From positions 1 to 12,552 of the forward strand of contig NZ_LATL02000354.1 of assembly GCF_000972705.2 (NCBI RefSeq): a DNA stretch of 12,552 nucleotides. Reading direction: 5' to 3'. The notes beneath the pieces were generated by a model that made no database searches, was not told the DNA's origin, and saw only the letters and a program-made list of their open reading frames with translations. Every line of letters begins with the position of its first letter. The first letter of the stretch is position 1. The stretch comes from Limnoraphis robusta CS-951 (GTDB taxonomy: Bacteria > Cyanobacteriota > Cyanobacteriia > Cyanobacteriales > Microcoleaceae). Positions 1 to 3,966 of the stretch are shown here, one piece after another. The position numbers and the translations under genes are program-made.

Positions 1-361
1 GCGGGTTCTAATAAATATATGCTTTCTCAGCAACAATTTACATAAACCCGCCCCCCTCTTCCTGTTTCCCCAACATTAATATGCGGGTTCTAATCAAATC
101 TATGCTTTCTCAGCAACAATTTACATAAACCCGCCCCCCTCTTCCTGTTTCCCCAACATTAATATGCGGGTTCTAATAAATATATGCTTTCTCAGCAACA
201 ATTTACATAAACCCGCCCCCCTCTTCCTGTTTCCCCGACATTAATATGCTGGTTCAATAAAAATATATGCTTTCTCAGCAATAAGCTACATAAACCCGCC
301 CCGTCTAGCGGTTTCCCCGACATTAATATGCGGGTTCAACAAAAATATATTTCCCAGTGTT
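1..361. repeat. Tandem array of ~82-bp intergenic repeat units
   Basis: Units begin at 1, 83, 166, 248 and 330, giving periods of 82, 83, 82 and 82 bp; the last is truncated. Each unit opens with GCGGGTT and carries AACCCGC about 44 bases later, so it can form a hairpin. A C-rich spacer ending CATTAATAT follows. The first three units are almost identical, while the unit at 248 is clearly diverged (GCTGGTTC opening, CCGTCTAGCG in the spacer). The array runs off the window edge, so its true length is unknown. I see no coding sequence in it. Confidence 0.9.
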
Positions 362-421
362 TAGGGGCGGGTTTTGTCAGATAGTTTCTCAGATGAATCA
401 ATCTATGTGAACCCGCCCCTA
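362..421. repeat. GGGGCGGGTT hairpin element beside the permease gene end
   Basis: TAGGGGCGGG at 362-371 is the inverse of CCCGCCCCTA at 412-421, with about 40 bases between them. The ends match two elements in the 7621-7764 region, so this is a dispersed family. It begins six bases beyond the stop codon of the permease gene and could act as a transcription terminator or mRNA 3' stabiliser. That role is inference. Confidence 0.8.
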
Positions 422-426
422 CCAAA

Positions 427-1386
427 CTATTTATATTGAATGCGGGGATCTAAAATTCCATATAACAAATCAGCGATTAAATTAAAAATAACCACTAAAA
501 TTGCATAAATAAACGTAATCGCCATGACAACAGGCGTATCACTGCGATAAATAGATTCAACGAGTAATGCTCCAATTCCTGGGATTCTAAAGATTTGTTC
601 GGTGATTAAAGCACCCGTAAATAAACTGGGAATATCTAACGCAATTAACGTGACAACTGGGATTAAAGCATTGCGTAAAACATGACCTTGAATCACGTTA
701 AAATTGGGTAATCCTTTTGCATAAGCCGTGCGAACATAATCTTGATTTAACTGTTCTAACATCGAAGATCGAATAAACCGCATCAACACCGCAGATTGAT
801 ATAAAGCCAATACAGAAATCGGCATAATAGACTGTTTGATTTGTTCTATTAATGTTTGCCAATTTGTCACTTCTAAGGTACTATTATAAATAAAGGGAAA
901 CCAGTTTAACTGAACGCTGAAAATGATAATAAAGAGTAACCCGGTAAAAAAAGGCGGTAAAGAAAATCCGAGAAAGGCGAATGTTGTAGCAACTTGATCA
1001 AAAATAGAATAGCGTTTAATTGCTGAAATAATCCCCAGTGGAAAGGCAATTAACATCGCAAAAAAATAGGCTGAACCCGCTACCCATAACGTTGTCGGTA
1101 AACGTTGTAAAATCAGTTCACTCACAGGACTACGACTGGTAAAGGAATAACCCATGTCGCCCTGAAGAAAAGCCCAAGCCCATTTTAAATAGCGAATTGG
1201 AATTGGTTGATCTAAACCCAAAGATCGACGAATATTTTCTCTCACTTCGGCGGTAATTGAAGGATTGGTGGCAAATTCTCCCATCGGATCTCCCGGTGCG
1301 ATCGCTAAAATTCCAAAGACTACAATACTAATTGCTATTAAAGTCGGAATTGCACTCAGAAGACGATTAATTATATATCGCGTCAT
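427..1386 (-). CDS. ABC transporter permease, DppB/OppB type (peptide/nickel family)
   Basis: An integral membrane subunit of a binding-protein-dependent importer of the dipeptide/oligopeptide/nickel family. It forms half of the transmembrane channel, usually with a DppC-like partner, an ATPase and a periplasmic binding protein. At 319 residues it has the normal family length. The N-terminus MTRYIINRLLSAIPTL leads into a first membrane helix at about 9-29, followed by the typical APGDP (30-34). Further helices lie near 97-122, 134-160, 187-205, 239-260 and 285-312. The cytoplasmic EAA-type loop that contacts the ATPase is at about 216-243 (DYVRTAYAKGL...LRNALIP), and EQIFRIPGIG follows at 263-272. 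No partner genes are in the window, so the substrate cannot be inferred; cyanobacteria often scatter these subunits. The ATG is preceded by AAGAG at a suitable distance. The stop lies six bases from a hairpin repeat. Confidence 0.93.
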   Translation of the reverse strand: MTRYIINRLLSAIPTLIAISIVVFGILAIAPGDPMGEFATNPSITAEVRENIRRSLGLDQPIPIRYLKWAWAFLQGDMGYSFTSRSPVSELILQRLPTTLWVAGSAYFFAMLIAFPLGIISAIKRYSIFDQVATTFAFLGFSLPPFFTGLLFIIIFSVQLNWFPFIYNSTLEVTNWQTLIEQIKQSIMPISVLALYQSAVLMRFIRSSMLEQLNQDYVRTAYAKGLPNFNVIQGHVLRNALIPVVTLIALDIPSLFTGALITEQIFRIPGIGALLVESIYRSDTPVVMAITFIYAILVVIFNLIADLLYGILDPRIQYK

Positions 1387-1435
1387 AAACTCTTAATCGA
1401 CTGGATTTAAATAGACAATTGCTGAAAACTGAGTT

Positions 1436-1441
1436 ATTATA
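1436..1441 (-). promoter_or_regulatory. Candidate -10 box for the permease gene
   Basis: On the minus strand this reads TATAAT, about 50 bases upstream of the permease ATG. I see no convincing -35 hexamer at 16-18 bases, so this is at best a -10-dominated promoter. In an AT-rich region a chance match is possible. Confidence 0.4.
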
Positions 1442-1482
1442 GAAGATGTTGAATCAGTCTAGCATTAAAACTCGATTCCAGC

Positions 1483-1569
1483 TATAGCAGTATAAAATGA
1501 GTGGTGAACTTCCAGCACTACAGGGTTTCTGAGGTTGCTAACTTTCACACCTGATTTTCAATTGCTATA
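1483..1569. repeat. 87-bp MITE-like element with TATAGCA ends
   Basis: The element starts TATAGCAG and ends TTGCTATA, so its termini are inverted repeats ending in TA. That is the arrangement expected of miniature elements mobilised by IS630/Tc1-type transposases (family knowledge, not shown here). It has no coding capacity. The same termini bound the longer element at 3744-3849. It sits between the divergent permease and DUF4346 genes. Confidence 0.6.
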
Positions 1570-1571
1570 AA
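1566..1571 (+). promoter_or_regulatory. Candidate extended -10 (TGCTATAAA) for the DUF4346 gene
   Basis: TGCTATAAA places TATAAA 33 bases upstream of the GTG start. The TG two bases before the hexamer fits an extended -10. The box overlaps the terminal repeat of the MITE-like element. The best -35 candidate at 17 bp spacing is TTTCAC, which is weak. Confidence 0.4.
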
Positions 1572-1603
1572 ATTAAAGGCTAATATTTGTTTATTTTGCA
1601 ACT

Positions 1604-2008
1604 GTGTCTATTCAATCTAGTTCAAAAATTCTGACGGCTGAAGACATCAAAGCCATTGATGATCAGCTTTCCCAACGGTTTATTCATCTCGATCCGGCAG
1701 GTTACTTTATTATTTATGTTGATCGAGAAGCGGGTTTAATTTGCGCGGAACACTATACCAATAATATTAACGATCAAGGACTCGCCGTTGACCCGGAAAC
1801 AGGCGAACCTTTCCCCTGTACGGGTAGTTTGAAGCGTCAACCGAGCGCAGTTTTTCAGGGAAGAACCGCGAAAGAATTGGGGGTGAAAATTACAGAAGAA
1901 ATCAATCCTTGTCCGTTAAGCTGTTTGGATCACGCGCTTTACTTAGGACGAGAATTTATGAAAGCAGAAATTGCACTCTTAAGCGGACAAGAGTACATTC
2001 AAGACTAA
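1604..2008 (+). CDS. DUF4346 domain-containing protein
   Basis: A 134-residue soluble protein that I recognise as the short cyanobacterial form of DUF4346. The family's function is unknown; longer relatives carry this domain next to pterin-enzyme-like domains, so a link to pterin or one-carbon chemistry is only a guess. Conserved-looking blocks are DPAGYFIIYVDREAGLI (30-46), the VDPETGEPFPCTG stretch (62-74), GRTAKELGVKI (86-96) and LDHALYLGREFMKAE ending in GQEYIQD. Four cysteines (47, 72, 103, 107) could be structural. No signal peptide or membrane helix is seen. Translation must start at GTG: an in-frame TAA lies at 1574-1576 and no ATG occurs between it and the conserved core. It converges with psb30, with a shared hairpin between the two. 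Confidence 0.85.
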   Translation: MSIQSSSKILTAEDIKAIDDQLSQRFIHLDPAGYFIIYVDREAGLICAEHYTNNINDQGLAVDPETGEPFPCTGSLKRQPSAVFQGRTAKELGVKITEEINPCPLSCLDHALYLGREFMKAEIALLSGQEYIQD

Positions 2009-2033
2009 GCAAATTACTAACAAAATCGCCAAA

Positions 2034-2080
2034 CTGGGGGATCGGTGAAAAGAAACACAAGCTGTTCCCCTCGCCCCCAG
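2034..2080. terminator. Hairpin between convergent DUF4346 and psb30 genes
   Basis: CTGGGGG at 2034-2040 pairs with CCCCCAG at 2074-2080 around a long loop. It lies between two convergent stop codons (2008 and 2090), where a bidirectional terminator is expected. There is no long U-tract on either side, so intrinsic termination is plausible but weak. Confidence 0.5.
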
Positions 2081-2089
2081 AATAAACGT

Positions 2090-2221
2090 TTACAGGTCGC
2101 CACCGCGAAAAGCCAGCAAAAAGATGACCACAGGGCCAGCAATTACAATCAGCGCTAACATCGTAAGCTGGGCAATGAGTTCAAAGTTGATGTTGCTGAC
2201 AAAGTTAGTGATAAAGTCCAT
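2090..2221 (-). CDS. psb30: Photosystem II protein Psb30 (Ycf12)
   Basis: A 43-residue single-span thylakoid protein of the photosystem II core, which in known structures sits at the periphery near PsbE/PsbF and PsbJ. The sequence begins [14 protein letters not shown], continues with the family signature [15 protein letters not shown] (16-30), and ends [10 protein letters not shown]. One hydrophobic helix spans about 14-38. The short basic tail and the AGP motif within the helix are typical of Ycf12. The ATG is preceded by a strong Shine-Dalgarno GGGAGGA (2225-2231), four bases away after AAC. A longer reading frame on the opposite strand over this gene is a shadow. Psb30 is not essential in model cyanobacteria but stabilises PSII under strong light (family knowledge). 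Confidence 0.93.
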   Translation of the reverse strand: MDFITNFVSNINFELIAQLTMLALIVIAGPVVIFLLAFRGGDL

Positions 2222-2401
2222 TGTTCCTCCCGAAGAATGCCAGTATTTGTCTGAAAGATTGAGTTATGCTAAGAACCAACTGTTAATCATACAGGCGATC
2301 GCACAGTTTTTTAATAATTGTTACAAAACTCAATATTTGCGGGTTTGGGCTTCTCGAAGAAGCAGAGGGGAGTCAACCCTAGCTGATTTAAAATGTAAGC
2401 A
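2222..2401. promoter_or_regulatory. Divergent intergenic region, psb30 / Uma2 pair
   Basis: This 180-bp gap must hold the promoters of psb30 (minus) and, if it has its own, the Uma2 pair (plus). It contains a HIP1 octamer at 2295-2302, an interrupted palindrome GCTTCTCGAAGAAGC at 2349-2363 and an imperfect inverted repeat AGGGGAGTCAACCCT at 2366-2380. I cannot assign a -10/-35 pair with confidence to either gene. Confidence 0.35.
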
Positions 2402-3007
2402 ATGGCTAAACGTAGCGATATTCTAACGATGACTGCTTATACAATTGATTTTAGTTCTGTTTGTCAAATGAGTGACGAACAATTTTATCAACTTTGTCGG
2501 AAAAACCCGGAGATAAAATTTGAACGCAATGCAACCGGAGAATTGATGATTATGTCGCCGACGGGGGGAGAAACTGGAAATCGTAATATTGAAATTGCAG
2601 GAGATTTTGTCTTTTGGAATCGTCAAAATAAATTAGGTAAACTCTTTGATTCTTCCACTTGTTTTAAACTGCCCAATGGTGCTAATCGTTCTCCTGATAT
2701 TGCTTGGATTAAACAATCAAGATGGGATGAACTCACACCAGAAGAAAAAGAGAAATTTCCCCCAATTGCACCGGATTTCGTCTTAGAGTTAATGTCTCCT
2801 TCTGATAGTTTAACCGCAACCCAAGCCAAAATGCAAGAATATATGGAAAATCAAGTTAAATTAGCTTGGTTAATTGACCGCAAAAATCTCTATGTTGAAA
2901 TTTATCGTTTAGAAAAATCAGTAGAAGCCTTCAATTCTGCTACAACGTTATTTGGAGAAGACGTGTTACCAGGCTTTATTCTTGACCTAAAAATTGTCTG
3001 GAGTTAA
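2402..3007 (+). CDS. Uma2 family (DUF820) endonuclease-like protein, copy A
   Basis: A 201-residue member of the Uma2/DUF820 family, which has a PD-(D/E)xK nuclease-type fold and is greatly expanded in cyanobacteria. No biological role is firmly established; it is not a demonstrated restriction enzyme. Visible features are the entry block MSDEQFYQLC (23-32), a GEL..MSPTGGETGNRN loop (46-62), the PD of the active site at 98-99 (SPDIAW), and PDFVLELMSPSD (124-135), which supplies the acidic residue E129. The start is uncertain. ATG 2402 has a poor ribosome site, and ATG 2429 gives MTAYTIDFSS, a more usual family N-terminus. The first 18 bases after ATG 2402 nearly equal those of ileS. It is followed after 24 bases by a second Uma2 gene, probably co-transcribed. 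Confidence 0.85.
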   Translation: MAKRSDILTMTAYTIDFSSVCQMSDEQFYQLCRKNPEIKFERNATGELMIMSPTGGETGNRNIEIAGDFVFWNRQNKLGKLFDSSTCFKLPNGANRSPDIAWIKQSRWDELTPEEKEKFPPIAPDFVLELMSPSDSLTATQAKMQEYMENQVKLAWLIDRKNLYVEIYRLEKSVEAFNSATTLFGEDVLPGFILDLKIVWS

Positions 3008-3031
3008 TCGTTAATCAAGGAGAGATATTCT

Positions 3032-3652
3032 ATGATTGCTCATTCTCAATCTCAATTTATGACAGCCAAAGAGTATTTAGAATGGGAAGAAAAACAACCG
3101 ATAAAATATGAATATATCAACGGTCAAGTATTCGCGATGACAGGGGGAAGTTTACCCCATAATTCTATTGCTTTAAATTTAGCTTCTGCACTCAAAAGCC
3201 ATCTACGAGGAAAAGGCTGTAAAGTGTTTATGGCTGATGCAAAAGTTGGGGTTTCTAGTAACGGCCCCTTTCATTATCCTGATATCATGGTAACGTGTGA
3301 CAGTCGAGATCAAACTGCCCGTCAAGTCATTTATTATCCTTGTTTAATTGTCGAAGTGTTATCTCCGAGTACAGAAGGTTTTGATAGAGGAAAAAAATTT
3401 AGACATTATCGCCAAATTGAAACGTTGAAAGAATATGTACTGGTTGACACTGAAAAAATGAATATTGAGTGTTATCGTCTGAATGAACAAAATAAATGGG
3501 AATTAACCTCTTACTTCCCAGAAGAATTAGCAATTAATCAAACCGAACTCGAAATTCATCTAACCAGTGTTAATTTTAACAGTCCAATTTCTTTAATCTA
3601 TGAAGATGTCGTTTTTCCTGATGAAAATTTAGAAGATTTGGTGTTGAGTTGA
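3032..3652 (+). CDS. Uma2 family (DUF820) endonuclease-like protein, copy B
   Basis: A 206-residue Uma2/DUF820 protein of a different subgroup from its upstream neighbour. The N-terminal MTAKEYLEWEE (10-20) and KYEYINGQVFAMTGGS (25-40) are the typical opening of this subgroup. The active-site PD is at 83-84 (HYPDIMV), the acidic residue is E108 in LIVEVLSPST, and lysines follow at 121-122 (DRGKKFRHYRQI). All expected catalytic positions are therefore present and the gene appears intact. Translation starts at an ATG preceded by a strong AAGGAGAG. The 24-base gap to the gene upstream suggests one operon. Sequence similarity between the two products is confined to the general family pattern, so they are not a recent tandem duplicate. 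A role in mobile-DNA or repair processes is only conjecture. Confidence 0.88.
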   Translation: MIAHSQSQFMTAKEYLEWEEKQPIKYEYINGQVFAMTGGSLPHNSIALNLASALKSHLRGKGCKVFMADAKVGVSSNGPFHYPDIMVTCDSRDQTARQVIYYPCLIVEVLSPSTEGFDRGKKFRHYRQIETLKEYVLVDTEKMNIECYRLNEQNKWELTSYFPEELAINQTELEIHLTSVNFNSPISLIYEDVVFPDENLEDLVLS

Positions 3653-3682
3653 GGTTCAAAACTGATTTCAAAATCCATCAAA

Positions 3683-3694
3683 AAATCATGATTT
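3683..3694. terminator. Weak palindrome after the Uma2 pair
   Basis: AAATCATGATTT is a perfect 12-bp palindrome preceded by A residues and followed by ATTTTTC. It lies 31 bases after the stop of the second Uma2 gene. It could end that transcript, but the stem is short and AT-rich. Confidence 0.3.
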
Positions 3695-3743
3695 ATTTTT
3701 CTTAGCGGTAACGGTGGTGAAGTCAATCAACTTGACAAGCTTG

Positions 3744-3849
3744 TATAGCAGAAATCAGGAGACACCGAGACTGGAGACAGAATTGAAACCTTTATCATAA
3801 AAGGATTTGACAGAAAAACAGTGTCCTAATCAACTCTTTCTCTGCTATA
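3744..3849. repeat. 106-bp MITE-like element with STRR-type core, upstream of ileS
   Basis: The ends are TATAGCAGAAA at 3744 and TTTCTCTGCTATA ending at 3849, an imperfect terminal inverted repeat. Inside is a run of GGAGACA-type heptamers in degenerate form (GGAGACAC, CGAGACT, GGAGACAG). Such heptamers resemble the short tandemly repeated repetitive (STRR) sequences of filamentous cyanobacteria. The copy upstream of queG has three perfect heptamers here instead. The element occupies much of the 314-bp gap before ileS. Just outside it lies a palindrome ACAAGCTTGT (3735-3744). Confidence 0.65.
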
Positions 3850-3850
3850 T

Positions 3851-3856
3851 TATAAT
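3851..3856 (+). promoter_or_regulatory. Candidate -10 box for ileS
   Basis: TATAAT directly abuts the end of the MITE-like element, 110 bases upstream of the ileS start. No good -35 hexamer is present at 16-18 bp; a TTGACA at 3807 is too far away. A 13-base palindrome ATGTAAATTACAT (3863-3875) lies just downstream and could be an operator or coincidence. Confidence 0.4.
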
Positions 3857-3904
3857 TGTAGTATGTAAATTACATCTGATCGACAACGACGTAATCTGAC
3901 AGTG

Positions 3905-3920
3905 CCGTAGACTTCTACGG
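3905..3920 (+). promoter_or_regulatory. Stable small hairpin in the ileS leader
   Basis: CCGTAG-ACTT-CTACGG forms a six-base-pair stem with a tetraloop about 47 bases before the start codon. It is not followed by a U-tract, so it is not an obvious attenuator. It does not resemble a T-box, which cyanobacteria generally lack. It may stabilise the mRNA 5' end. Confidence 0.4.
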
Positions 3921-3966
3921 TAAACTAAAGGTTGTATTGCAAGCTAGCCGCAAATAAGGGTAAATT

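Larger units (their letters stand above)
1..3764 (+). repeat. Left arm of a 3.76-kb inverted repeat
   Basis: This stretch is the reverse complement of 8789-12552, with x pairing with 12553-x. All six genes fully inside it recur with the same products at mirrored positions, and the flanking non-coding sequence I compared is also identical. The symmetry starts at the first base of the window. Homology is interrupted at 3765-3772, where eight bases are replaced by seven in the other arm, and resumes for 78 bp. Whether the duplication is biological or an assembly product cannot be settled from sequence alone. Confidence 0.97.

Noticed and set aside
1..361. CRISPR-like array at the window ends
   Set aside because: The units are ~82 bp with near-identical sequence throughout. 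There are no short repeats alternating with unique spacers and no cas genes.
2124..2426. 100-residue reading frame opposite psb30 (also 10127-10429)
   Set aside because: It is the antisense shadow of psb30 and its promoter region. It has no ribosome site, and its product has no recognisable features.
2423..2829. Short minus-strand frames within the Uma2 gene (mirrored at 9724-10130)
   Set aside because: They lie wholly inside a well-supported gene and show no independent start signals or protein pattern.
3807..3856. TTGACA at 3807 as the -35 partner of TATAAT at 3851
   Set aside because: The spacing is 38 bases, far beyond 16-18, so the two cannot form one sigma-70-type promoter.
3858..3875. 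NtcA-type site (GTA-N8-TAC) upstream of ileS
   Set aside because: Several GTA triplets are present, but none has TAC at the required eight-base spacing. Only the ATGTAAATTACAT palindrome remains.
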